A stretch of 64,000 nucleotides of DNA from assembly GCA_964036195.1 (NCBI GenBank), contig OZ038453.1, forward strand, positions 27,151,998 through 27,215,997. Direction: 5' to 3'. The translations under genes and the position numbers were made by a program. Positions 11,801 through 19,941 of the stretch are shown here, piece by piece (the first letter of the stretch is position 1; every line of letters begins with the position of its first letter). The stretch is from Sphaerolaimus hirsutus. Lineage: Eukaryota; Nematoda; Chromadorea; Monhysterida; Sphaerolaimidae. The notes below the pieces were generated by a model. The model ran no database searches, had not been told where the DNA came from, and worked only from the letters and a program-made list of their open reading frames with translations.

Positions 11801-12789
11801 CGACACGTTCGACGTGGGTTTGCGCGTCTTGCATCTTGTTGTGAAGATTGTGATTGTTGATGTGATTGATCTGTTTGTGAATCATCACCTTTATCAGGTG
11901 AAGGTTGTGATTTATCATCATCTTTTACCTCAGTGTCGATTTTATATTCAACACCGTCCTCTGTGTCGATTTCAAGAGGCACTAGGTTAGATGGAGATCT
12001 ACGTGTACGACAGCCGTTACTTGACAATACTGTGACTGCACGTATTTTGCCATCGCTTGACACATGTATCTCGTGAACGCGGCCCATTTGCCACATGCCG
12101 CGTGGTTGTTTATCATCTGTGATTAACACTACTTGGAAACGTTTGGGAGCTTTGTTGATTGTGCCTTTTTTCAAGTGTTGATTTTTTGCTCGATCTTTGA
12201 GTAGGTCAATGTATTGACGTGACCACTCATACCAAAGCACTTCACGATTGTGACGAATTTGGTCCCAAAGTAATGTGATGTCATCTCTGTCCTTTTCAGG
12301 CACAGAGTTGAGTGCAATTTCGTCAATGCAGTTGACGTCATTGACACGTGGAGGTGTGAGTGTGTAGGATTTTCCGATTTGTGAGGGTGTGAGATTGAAA
12401 GATCCGTCCGTCAGCTTATCCCATTCCTCTTTTGGAATTTTTCGCATGGGTTCAATCGTGGTGGAATCGAGTTCCATCTCACGTTTTTCATCCATGTAAC
12501 ATGGTGGTGGGGTGCCCCAAAGAAAATGTATTGGGCGCAGTATCGCTGCACCAATGTCCGTGTTTGACAAATATGACAATGGTCGCGTGTTGACAGAGAA
12601 TTCGACGTCAAGCATGACTGTGAGAAATTCATGCCATGTGAGACAACGTCGTCCGCATGCTTTTTTGAGCAAGCGTTTGACTAATCCTACCATGTGTTCG
12701 TACACGCCGCCTTGCCAAGGACTATTGGCTGTGATAAAATGCCATTTTACGTCCGGCAGCAATTTGACAGTTTTTGAACGCGGGGGCAT
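8866..12789 (-). CDS. BEL integrase C-terminus plus envelope-like glycoprotein
   Basis: One long frame. Residues 1-270 are the end of the integrase: SPWQGGVYEHMVG contains the catalytic Glu region, followed by the C-terminal Pao-type domain (to about SPSNLVPLEI). Around residue 320 a basic stretch precedes a hydrophobic segment (LMALTLLIQSKLANALTW, ~344-361) resembling a signal peptide. Residues ~362-905 form a Cys-rich ectodomain (at least 14 Cys) with several N-x-S/T sites. Residues ~908-930 are a strong transmembrane segment, preceded by a Gly-rich IAGIGQGVGAYFEGVG stretch. A basic ~375-residue tail follows with a PPPY motif. This looks like a captured viral envelope; its family is not recognised. 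The ORF start at 12789 is not a gene start, because a frame break at 12771-12775 separates it from the rest of pol. Confidence 0.8.
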   Translation of the reverse strand: MPPRSKTVKLLPDVKWHFITANSPWQGGVYEHMVGLVKRLLKKACGRRCLTWHEFLTVMLDVEFSVNTRPLSYLSNTDIGAAILRPIHFLWGTPPPCYMDEKREMELDSTTIEPMRKIPKEEWDKLTDGSFNLTPSQIGKSYTLTPPRVNDVNCIDEIALNSVPEKDRDDITLLWDQIRHNREVLWYEWSRQYIDLLKDRAKNQHLKKGTINKAPKRFQVVLITDDKQPRGMWQMGRVHEIHVSSDGKIRAVTVLSSNGCRTRRSPSNLVPLEIDTEDGVEYKIDTEVKDDDKSQPSPDKGDDSQTDQSHQQSQSSQQDARRANPRRTCRYTGTYSFWGNVSHLMALTLLIQSKLANALTWTDQYHKTFNLCHKTRTGHAIQLPEKVTCHFPQVTAIEDIVVSIWTLRVQPQTTPIYRCFQQEHTIVTYMSLVGGKSMLPPEIIKNHRVTTYDCMIAYQNKTWKGEPLIKIGHALWSTNKSLHIDYCYFCHNLSNTVMNFHIEEGVVASLDGKKIVSEIQDLSHCNPQAGYCYDSDNGVSLWNATAFNKQCAFQEIGQFDAQYSQNHYIVEKLQAAFSVTWRSQQFPNNAECVPKDAKYIDQGSAFIQFLRYQLKKLKKPETEKAPLHFKLAPNLDVGVFHLLTARQQYEVDKIAHLEQKQFGSIWQQLCHIRQTQLDIIHAIVTFNPTLGLRALLGRQNLYAEWHGYILMFWDCKPVTAEIIYFQHEYNNTCYKFLPVKVTDHPHIMFVAPGTNDLITHSPIDHCLMKDHKYYQLNDNSWANENGPTNLHVTKLPIELIWAGSWKPFTLNVSGSPGVSMTDIAFSIMAAHHHFRNLQRLEQQVTRSVDYIATKSNDPKAVQAYIAGIGQGVGAYFEGVGKELGHIIHGSVTGGASALDTLLTGPLQTAVNIILIIITIACIGYIGYVYMQWRLVTGRGMLPDIKGFFRRKGRRDKSPNKWEHRPFSKEKSVSDGDVTARRNRKAASTNPLCQVKPSHNRQVRHSYLQSLSHPSSEFLHSNGFQDARYSLDRIPWSVIVPNAPKKSKWRRVRAGSQNLHPPASHKRRARHQTPDSQSPSLSQRRSQWKTRSLTASPCKSDSRDSLESQGSQVSSNRHTRHFPLYPKLFTNSITSIKNWSNQKLNDLKRSVTFLKQTPSQSDIELGETEESHDQDLDPPPYHLTNSTQSLHSVRPHSQPPMSPCYQANRLQQRSNGSPPSRQRRASTRLTRSDKLSSSSPRNLRSSPTGQADQRGPQKTRRPGTGKAANLRRMPSNPWTNIMRRAGKMPASKTPTICYHRSDESITGV
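8888..9910 (-). CDS. Overlapping ORF within the BEL envelope tail, unknown function
   Basis: A second frame stays open opposite the cytoplasmic-tail coding part of the envelope-like region. The frame is open from about 10030; the first ATG is at 9910, giving 340 residues. It is strongly basic in its first two thirds (GKIGKRRRRNRQKKPK, SRSRSRSPS) and acidic at the end (EEDAVEPMDEHHEEG). Such composition suits a nuclear or nucleic-acid-binding accessory protein, but no family is recognised. It may instead be a by-product of low-complexity coding; the ~50-bp difference in stop positions and the length favour testing it. Confidence 0.4.
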   Translation of the reverse strand: MGTPSVQQGKIGKRRRRNRQKKPKSGFNKPALSSQTVTQSSSSSQLPSKFVTPLKRVSPFKRLSGRSVQPRSDPLVGYSTERAEEIEMETGARRVTKSAPPCESQAQSSSPNARLTVTEPVTTEVTMEDAIPDREPLQKRLKRFTGVAGLPGEQQSSHQTFSFIPQTFHKFNNINQKLVKSKVKRSKKIRDLPQTNTFTVRHRARRDGRKSRSRSRSPSVPFDQFNSITSQCTTSFTTSHVPLLSSQPLAATEQWQPTEPSKTSVDKTDTLRQAFEQLAKESEKLPNWPGRPAGATEDQAPRHGEGSQPEEDAVEPMDEHHEEGRENAGVEDADDLLPQE

Positions 12790-15700
12790 TGTCGGACCAA
12801 ATTGTGTCCAGCATGCCTCGACGCATAATGAAACGATTTAGAGCCATAATTGTGTCGGCTGTTGAGACACTATTAGTTGACTCTAAATGAATGGCGCGTG
12901 TACTGAAGCATGTGAGCAACAAAATGTGTTGACTGTGACGGGTACCGTTTTGTGAATAAATTAACGGTCCCATATAATCAATGCCAATGTGTTGAAATGG
13001 CTTGATTTGTGATTGAGTTTGAGTGACAGGTAGTGTGTGAAAATCAGGTAATGTGAATGGACCTCCTTCCGCTTTGCGGCATGTGACGCATTTGCGCAAA
13101 ATTTTAGCAACTACCTGCTTGGCACTTGACAACCAGCAGTGTTCGCGTAAATCTGCTAAAGTGTGAAGCATGCCACTGTGACCAGCAAGCTCATGAAAAT
13201 GAGTAACTACCAGCGTTGTTAACCACCCGGTCTTTGGCAGGTAGTAAAACAACGAAGGGTTTCGGTGTTCTTTGTGAGACACACGCGTGACACAATATAA
13301 TAAATTATTCCACGCGTCCCATTTGAGCATGTGGTGCTTGCCAAGTTGCGCTTGTGAAATGCAACCGGCGCATTCCTCTGCTTGTGAAATGCGCAACACA
13401 TGTCTAAATGCTTCGTTCAAATCAGCTTGTGTGATAGGTTTTGATAAATATTCGCTTTCGCGCTTTGCAGCTTTATGCATAGAGCGATTTAGCCAATATG
13501 TTTTGACACGAAGTAGATAAACAACAGTGCGCAGCAATTTTGACAATGTTGAAAATCGTCGAATGTCGATTTCGAACGGATTTGAAGGGATATGACGTTG
13601 TCGACTTTCGACAAACGGATTTTGAGGAGTGACATTTTGTGACAAATTGGGGTCCAAATTGACAGGCACTTGTTGTGCAAGAGCATTAGCTGGTTGTGAA
13701 ACAGGCTGTGAAGTTACTGCTCCAGCGTATAAAGGTCGACTGATGTGAGTGTCGCCTTTCGCTAGCTCTTCGGTGACAGGTTGCGCTTGATATTGCGAAA
13801 TGTCAAGCATGGTTGATGTGAAGGGTTCAGCGAAAAATGTTGGTCCTGTGAACCACATTGTTTCGATCATTAGTTGATCAAAAGTACATCCTCGTGACGC
13901 AATGTCAGCTGGATTGTCTTTTGTAGCAACTTTGCAAATTTGAATGCAGTGTTTTGACATTAGTGAATGGATTTTTGTGACCCGATTGTTGACAAAAGTA
14001 GCCAGCGGCTTCGAAGTATATAGCCAGCCGATGACAACTGTACTATCGGTCCAGAGGAAATTACTGTGAATTTTCCATCCACCCAGCTCAACGAGTTCAT
14101 GATGTAAATAATCGATGAGCTGTGCACCAATTGTGACACCAAGCAATTCCAAGCGTGTGATTGTGAGGGGTTGACTTTGTTTTGACGGAAGCGGGGCTAG
14201 TTTTGTGCGAGCTGTGAGAAAACCACTAAAATATCGGTCATCTTCATAGCCATATTCATCAGGTGAGATCGCTTGTTGACGCAAATAAGCGCAAATGGCG
14301 TATCCATCTTTTGAGGCATCACAAAACACATGTAACTCTAATGGGCGTGTTTCGGCTTTGACATCGATGCCAAAAGAGTGATATGAGCACGGGAATTTGA
14401 TTTGACTTATGGACGAGAGATGTCGTTTCAAGTCGTCCAGTAAATCATCCGCCTCTGGGTCTTCGATGAGTTCATCCCATGTTGTGATATTGCACCTTTG
14501 AATTATTTGTGACACGCGAAATTTCAACCGAAATAACGCGGGTGCTGTGATGCCAATAGGATCGTATGTTGAAGCCAGCAATTTGTTCAAATTGCAACGT
14601 GTTGCTGTGACAATGAGCGTGAAATCTTTTTTGGGAGCTGGCACTGCAATGGTGTCTTCAATGTGATCGTAAACAAGACCCATTACTTTGATGTATTGTG
14701 ACTGTTTCGGGTTGAGATCATCAGGTTTGATTTTCTCCGAAACAATACGCGAATTTGTCATCCATTCGCGCATGTTGAAATTTGCTCTTGCAAAAACAGC
14801 TTTAATTAAGCGATAGAGCTGTATTGCATATTTTTCATCATCTACGCTGATAACTAAATTATCGACGTAAATGCTGTTGAGCAGCAGTTCCAGTTTCGAT
14901 CGTTCATGTGTCTCAGCGGGATGCATGTGAGCTAATTCCGCTTCCAGGTGATATTTAATAACAGTTGACAAAATGGATGGACTGCATGTGAGACCAAATA
15001 GCACCCTTGTGAATTGCATCATTTGAATATTGTCTTCGTGAGTCGGAATAGTGTCATCGCGCAGCCAATAAAATTTTGTGAAAGCGCGTGATTTTGGGTG
15101 AAGAGCAATTTGTAAAAATGCTTTCTCAATATCTGCTAATAACACCACTTTTCCGGCTCTGAAACGAAGCATTAATCCGAGCGCCAGTGGTGTGAGAACT
15201 GGGCCTCGAAATAAGCAATTGTTGAGACTTGGCTTGCCTGCAGAACCATCATACACTATTCGACATGTTGTCGATCTGCCAGGTGTGATGACAGGTTGGT
15301 GAGGTAAGATGTGTTCTTGCAAACCATCTTGTGAACCATAGACGGGTTCTATGACACCCTTGTGAAGTTGATCTGAGATGACTTTCGCATATGTGGCGAA
15401 TAAATCGGGATCTTTTCGAAACCGTTTCAACAGTGACAGAAAGCGGCGAAATGCTTCTGCATTGTTGGTTGGCAATTCGTGAATTGTTGATTTGAATGGC
15501 CAATCCACGCTATAGCGTCCAGTTTCTGGATCAAGAGTAATTGATTCCAGAATTAACTGTTCAGCTATGTCGTCATCATGTGATAATGGATCATCTGTGA
15601 TACCTATTGACTCGAGACTGTGAAATTGAAATAATGTCTCTTGGCCAACAGCAACAGCTGATGAAGCATGTGAACTACCTGAAACCATGAATTGATGTGG

Positions 15701-17098
15701 CGAAATGTCGGGTGTTGTGACAAATGACTGTGATGACACATTTCCGCCTAGCATCAATCCAAGTATTGATTCAACTATGATCAATCCAGATGGGAGTTCG
15801 ATTTCTGTTGGTCGAATGTCGAACTTCCAATAATAGTCTTGACCAATGATTACATCTGGTTGACATAGTTTGTGACAAAACTCATCAGTCATTTCTGTCA
15901 ATTCAAGCGGTTCCGCGAATTGTTCTTGTGCGTGTTCACCGTACACAATATAAATGACTGTTTTGTCATCTTGTGACAAAGGAGGTGGGCATGCATATGT
16001 TGCCAAATTATCAACTGCACGTAACGTGAGTGGAATTTGTAACATATTGCCCTTATTGTCGACGTGTTTGTAAATAGGCATGACGGCCTCGACCAAAAAC
16101 GTATTGACGGTGACAGGCGTTTTTGTCGCAAACACGTTCATTTGAAGAACAACATCTCCTTTGTTTTCAAAGTTATACTCATTTGCCACGGATGCTTTAA
16201 TGTATGAATATTCGCATCCAGTGTCAAAGAATATTAACAAAGGGTCTGTGACTCGATTTAATTCAGCGTCTTTATTAATTAATGAAGCCTGGGCCACTTG
16301 CAAACGAACAATAGGCGCAAAATCGAACTCACATTCTTGTTCGGCCTGCTGCCTGGTAGCGGTGTTGGGGTTACCGTAACCCGCTTGTGCGCTCAGCACC
16401 TCCACCGTGGGCCTGTGACTGGGTTGAAGTGGCACCGACAATGACATTTGGTTCGGGTTGAGGTGTGGGTACACCTCATACCGTTTCTGCTGGAAGCCGC
16501 GGATTTTGGCTTCGACGGTCTCCATGTTCATGCCGTCCTTGATGAGGCCGGCGCGGAGCGTCGTCCACAGCTCGTTTTCACTGTGATACTTGCGGGCTTC
16601 CTCTTGAGCTTTCGCCTGGAGCTCGTTAGCGGGCTTCGGCCACTCGCCCATGTCCAGCGGACCGTCCATATCCATTTGATACAGCGTCTGCTGTCTCCAC
16701 CGAAAATCGTTGTCGTCCGGTGGGATGACACACACGCTCATCGGTTCCGTGTGTGAAGGCGGATACGATGGCGGTGCATGTGACGAAGCTGCGCCCGTTG
16801 TGATTACCTGAGCGTTGACAAAATTAGCGCTCGTTGCTTTGACAAAGGCTTTATTTTGTGAATTGTTTACCTGACGCCTTGCGGGTGCCTGTCTGGTAGG
16901 ACAGAACGCCCCGTGATGCTGACCAATCTGGCGACAATAGTAGCAACTCAGTCGTTGAGTGCACTGTTCCGCTTGATGGCCTCTGCGTGTGCAGCGTGTG
17001 CACACGTCGCCCAAAGCTTGCAACCGTTCGATGCGCTCTCTCGGTGTGACGTATTGAGGGCAATCGGTGGTGTAGTGCTCTTTGATGCCACAGAACAA
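12722..17098 (-). CDS. BEL pol: zinc knuckles, protease, RT, RNase H, integrase N-part
   Basis: Frame open over 1,458 codons; it also extends upstream of 17098 to about 17345, so 17098 (a TTG) is not the true start. Domains in order: three CCHC-type knuckles (e.g. CTRCTRRGHQAEQC), aspartic protease with FDTGC, RT with LLADIEKAFLQIAL and YVDNLV, RNase H with FCDASKDG and LWTDSTVVIGW, integrase zinc finger (HELAGHSG ... CVTCRKAEGG) and the first two catalytic Asp regions (HIGIDYMGPL, WSDNAPAF). The RT box reads YVDN rather than YVDD. The frame is lost in an A run (plus 12771-12775) just after the second integrase Asp; the remainder continues in 8866-12789. Confidence 0.9.
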   Translation of the reverse strand: MFCGIKEHYTTDCPQYVTPRERIERLQALGDVCTRCTRRGHQAEQCTQRLSCYYCRQIGQHHGAFCPTRQAPARRQVNNSQNKAFVKATSANFVNAQVITTGAASSHAPPSYPPSHTEPMSVCVIPPDDNDFRWRQQTLYQMDMDGPLDMGEWPKPANELQAKAQEEARKYHSENELWTTLRAGLIKDGMNMETVEAKIRGFQQKRYEVYPHLNPNQMSLSVPLQPSHRPTVEVLSAQAGYGNPNTATRQQAEQECEFDFAPIVRLQVAQASLINKDAELNRVTDPLLIFFDTGCEYSYIKASVANEYNFENKGDVVLQMNVFATKTPVTVNTFLVEAVMPIYKHVDNKGNMLQIPLTLRAVDNLATYACPPPLSQDDKTVIYIVYGEHAQEQFAEPLELTEMTDEFCHKLCQPDVIIGQDYYWKFDIRPTEIELPSGLIIVESILGLMLGGNVSSQSFVTTPDISPHQFMVSGSSHASSAVAVGQETLFQFHSLESIGITDDPLSHDDDIAEQLILESITLDPETGRYSVDWPFKSTIHELPTNNAEAFRRFLSLLKRFRKDPDLFATYAKVISDQLHKGVIEPVYGSQDGLQEHILPHQPVITPGRSTTCRIVYDGSAGKPSLNNCLFRGPVLTPLALGLMLRFRAGKVVLLADIEKAFLQIALHPKSRAFTKFYWLRDDTIPTHEDNIQMMQFTRVLFGLTCSPSILSTVIKYHLEAELAHMHPAETHERSKLELLLNSIYVDNLVISVDDEKYAIQLYRLIKAVFARANFNMREWMTNSRIVSEKIKPDDLNPKQSQYIKVMGLVYDHIEDTIAVPAPKKDFTLIVTATRCNLNKLLASTYDPIGITAPALFRLKFRVSQIIQRCNITTWDELIEDPEADDLLDDLKRHLSSISQIKFPCSYHSFGIDVKAETRPLELHVFCDASKDGYAICAYLRQQAISPDEYGYEDDRYFSGFLTARTKLAPLPSKQSQPLTITRLELLGVTIGAQLIDYLHHELVELGGWKIHSNFLWTDSTVVIGWLYTSKPLATFVNNRVTKIHSLMSKHCIQICKVATKDNPADIASRGCTFDQLMIETMWFTGPTFFAEPFTSTMLDISQYQAQPVTEELAKGDTHISRPLYAGAVTSQPVSQPANALAQQVPVNLDPNLSQNVTPQNPFVESRQRHIPSNPFEIDIRRFSTLSKLLRTVVYLLRVKTYWLNRSMHKAAKRESEYLSKPITQADLNEAFRHVLRISQAEECAGCISQAQLGKHHMLKWDAWNNLLYCVTRVSHKEHRNPSLFYYLPKTGWLTTLVVTHFHELAGHSGMLHTLADLREHCWLSSAKQVVAKILRKCVTCRKAEGGPFTLPDFHTLPVTQTQSQIKPFQHIGIDYMGPLIYSQNGTRHSQHILLLTCFSTRAIHLESTNSVSTADTIMALNRFIMRRGMLDTIWSDNAPAFKNCQIAAGRKMAFYHSQ

Positions 17099-17443
17099 GC
17101 ACTCAAATTTCGGCTTGCGATAGTCAGCAGCAGGTTGTGAGAACTGCTTTTGACTAGTCGCTCCGATCGCGGGAGTTCTGGGAGGTTGAGTGGAATTTTT
17201 ATTTTTTCCTTGTGGTTTACCAACATTAGCATTGGTACCAGCAAAAGCAACCGTATTGTGAATAGGTTTTTGTTTTGAAAAGGTATTTTGTGATTTATTT
17301 CCCTTTTTCTTTTGCTGTTGCCAACCACCTCCATTTTGTGGCTTTTTTTAACGATGAATTTTGTGATTTCTGAACAACATTTGAAGATTGTGAACTTTGT
17401 TGTTCAGTTTTCATCGCATCTAACCGAGCACGAGCAATGGTAG
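17099..17443 (-). pseudogene. BEL gag/pol junction with frame breaks
   Basis: The gag frame stops at 17444-17446, but a neighbouring frame is open and continues with a Gln/Lys/Asn-rich linker into the zinc knuckles. A further shift occurs in the A run at about 17344-17350. In most BEL elements gag and pol are one frame, so these are read as mutations or consensus errors, though a programmed shift at the A run is not excluded. Confidence 0.6.
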
Positions 17444-18565
17444 TTAATCAACAAACCTGACGACTGTGAGTTCTGTGTCGTCGGTTGCAGCAGTGCGCAT
17501 CGAATTCCGGTGTTCTTCTGTGACGGCAAGAACAATATTATCGGGAAGATAACCACGAATTATTCTTAACACTGCACCAGAATCGACACTTTCACCCCTT
17601 TCTTTTAGTTGATTGAGAGTTGACAAAAGGGTTCGTGTGAAAGTTGTGAGAGAGTCTCCTCTTGACGAAGGCTTTTCGAGTGAATACAATTTATCCCAAA
17701 GGGCTGCTTGTACCCGATGCGTTTCACCAAAGTTTGATTTTAACATGGTGACCGCTGTGATGTAATCTCGACCATCACCTTTTAATCCGGCCAGCAGTTC
17801 TGCTGCTGGACCGATAAGGCTGAGCTTGAGGTATGTATATTTCATACCATTTGACAAATTAGCTCGGTCGTGAATTTGAGCTCGAAAAATTTCCCACCAA
17901 GCTGCCCATTCTAACGGATCACCGTTATATTTAGCAAGCTCGATTTTAGGTAACTTTAACAAAGTTTCCGGTTGTGAAGGTTGAGAACTACTTCCCATGT
18001 TGACATTGTTGTAGGGTGGTTGTGAAGGGGGTTGGGTAGTTAAATCAACATTTGACTGACCTTTCAAGGAAAGTATCAACCTTTCCGCGGATTTGATTTG
18101 CGCTTGGGCGGTCGCCATCCTCGATTCCAGCTCATCCATGAGCATCATCGCATTATTCGAGCCCGAGTAGAGTGCCCGCTCTAATTTGGTGTTGGCACTC
18201 TTCGCTTCTTCGGCCGCTCCGTCTTGATCTCTGTCCAGGCTTGTGATGTGATCTTGGACAATAGATGTGAATCTGTCCATAGCCGTGGACAGGTCCGAGC
18301 GTTTCAGCTCAGCTTGGTAGACGTAGGCCTGAAGTAATTCTAATACTTCCTCCGCCGCGCGTAAGTTTACGGCGGCGGGTTGTGACTCGTCTTTGATGAT
18401 TTTAGGAATCAGTTTGGTTGTGAAACGTAGCACTCCGTTGCGCACTCCAGTCAGCGCCCGGCTATGTTGAGTCAACGGATGAGTTGTGTCGGACTCATCT
18501 ACGTTGCTCAAAGGCATAGCTGCGGCGGCTGGGGCGCCTCGTTGAGCGCGTACGCGTTCCTCCAT
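17444..18565 (-). CDS. BEL gag
   Basis: 373 residues from an ATG at 18565, about 280 nt inside the 5' LTR boundary. Central part has the BEL/Pao gag signature: LPKIELAKYNGDPLEWAAWW, followed by F...I...ANLSNGMKYTYLK and LLAGLKGDG. The first 180 residues are helix-rich. The zinc knuckles that usually end gag are encoded further on in the pol frame. Product would form the particle shell in the cytoplasm. The stop at 17444 is probably a frame break rather than the natural end. Confidence 0.82.
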   Translation of the reverse strand: MEERVRAQRGAPAAAAMPLSNVDESDTTHPLTQHSRALTGVRNGVLRFTTKLIPKIIKDESQPAAVNLRAAEEVLELLQAYVYQAELKRSDLSTAMDRFTSIVQDHITSLDRDQDGAAEEAKSANTKLERALYSGSNNAMMLMDELESRMATAQAQIKSAERLILSLKGQSNVDLTTQPPSQPPYNNVNMGSSSQPSQPETLLKLPKIELAKYNGDPLEWAAWWEIFRAQIHDRANLSNGMKYTYLKLSLIGPAAELLAGLKGDGRDYITAVTMLKSNFGETHRVQAALWDKLYSLEKPSSRGDSLTTFTRTLLSTLNQLKERGESVDSGAVLRIIRGYLPDNIVLAVTEEHRNSMRTAATDDTELTVVRFVD

Positions 18566-18820
18566 AGCAAATTTCGATCGATAGATTGCTTATTAGCAAA
18601 GTGGTAGCTAGCTGTGAACAAAATAAAATAATAAAAATAAATATTTCGTTACTTGTGACTTGTACTTGTAAAATCGTAAGTAAATATGCACGCGTTACTA
18701 ACGATTTTGCGTCCAAAACCGTATTACCGTAACCTCGTGCGTGTGACTCAGGCTGTGAAAAACAATTTCCAATGAAATTTCGCGCGAGACGACTTAATTA
18801 GAGTGACCAATTAATTAATT

Positions 18821-18842
18821 AGTCACCCTGCTCGCTGCGCCA
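18821..18842 (-). other. BEL primer-binding site
   Basis: Immediately inside the 5' LTR, the minus strand begins TGGCGCAGCGAGCAGGGT. The initial TGG matches the CCA end of a tRNA; the tRNA species could not be assigned by eye. Confidence 0.65.
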
Positions 18843-19941
18843 TGTAAAATAATACGGAACTTGTTGAAGTGACTTGTGAACTAGCTCCTATTCCTAGCTG
18901 AGGAAGAGGACAAATGTGAACGTATGAAAGTTGACGTGAAGCGTCGTCTCTAGTTGACGTTCCGTTATTTTATCAAATGTGATTAGTTGAGTTGAAGTGA
19001 ATTGACGTGAGTTAGTGTGAAGCAAATTTAGATGGTTTACAAAAGATTTTGACGAACGTTTTTATTTAGACAATTAAATACAAAGAAATAAGTGTAAATA
19101 AAATATATATAAAATTATACGTAAACAAGGGAATTAATTTACAACTAAATTAATTACTTAATTAAAACGTAAAAGAAGCTCTAATTACCGGAGAAATAAG
19201 GCAATTAAAAGAAGGCACTTAATTACGACAAAAGGCGACAATTAAGTGGCGCGGTTGTGAGAAAAGGCACCTTAAACAGCGCAGGTGTGAATAAAGCACT
19301 GAGGTGACTTAAAGCACCAAGAGTTAAACTTAGCACCAAAAACAAGCGACTTAATAAAGTGACAACGGCGCTTATTTAGATCCTAGGAAGAGATTTGTGT
19401 GAAGTTGACGAGGTTGCAAACACTGCCGATTTTAGCTGTGAAATCAGCTTTTAAGGGCCAGACCGATGGCGATTGACTTGGCGCCAATCGGTCGGCTCTA
19501 ATCTCCGATTTTTACCCAACATTTCCAATTGTGAAAGTTCAATCCTTGCCCGCTCGCTTCTCCGATGAAAAGCGAGCTAAACTGGCAAGATAGTGAAAAT
19601 GTGAGACAAGCCAGACAGCATTTGAAATGGCGCGCGGGCCCGGCCCCCCACTCGGGGCGAGCCCGCCGCTTAACATAAACATGACGGCGTATTTGCGTGC
19701 TGCTTGTCAAGGAAATGTGGCGGAATGTGAGCAATGACTAAGATCTAAATATGTGAGCGATGTAAAGCGCACGTTGTAAACAACGTCGCTTGAGATATCA
19801 AATAACGAATGTGAAGATGTTAAGAAATGGAATGTCAATTAAAATGGAATCTTGATAAGTTGAATTAATTAAATATAAAAGCGAACATAAAGACGTTAAC
19901 TTAAATATTAAAGGTTTTACATTTTACGATAATGTTACACA
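18843..19941 (-). repeat. BEL 5' LTR
   Basis: 1,099 bp, partner of 7684-8782; followed on the plus strand by the target duplication AGTGG. Contains about eight TGTGA words in its first 600 bp. Confidence 0.93.

Larger units (their letters stand above)
7684..19941 (-). mobile_element. BEL/Pao LTR retrotransposon with envelope-like region
   Basis: 12,258 bp on the minus strand with 1,099-bp LTRs (TGTAAAA...TTACACA), exact 5-bp duplication AGTGG (7679-7683, 19942-19946), which fits BEL/Pao. About ten differences were seen between the LTRs (~99% identity), so insertion is recent. Internal order: gag, zinc knuckles, DTG protease, RT, RNase H, integrase, envelope-like region, and an overlapping frame in the envelope tail. 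Single-base frame breaks occur at gag/pol and within integrase. It lies in the integrase zinc finger of the Gypsy host. Canonical BEL elements are 6-9 kb, so this one is unusually long. Confidence 0.93.
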
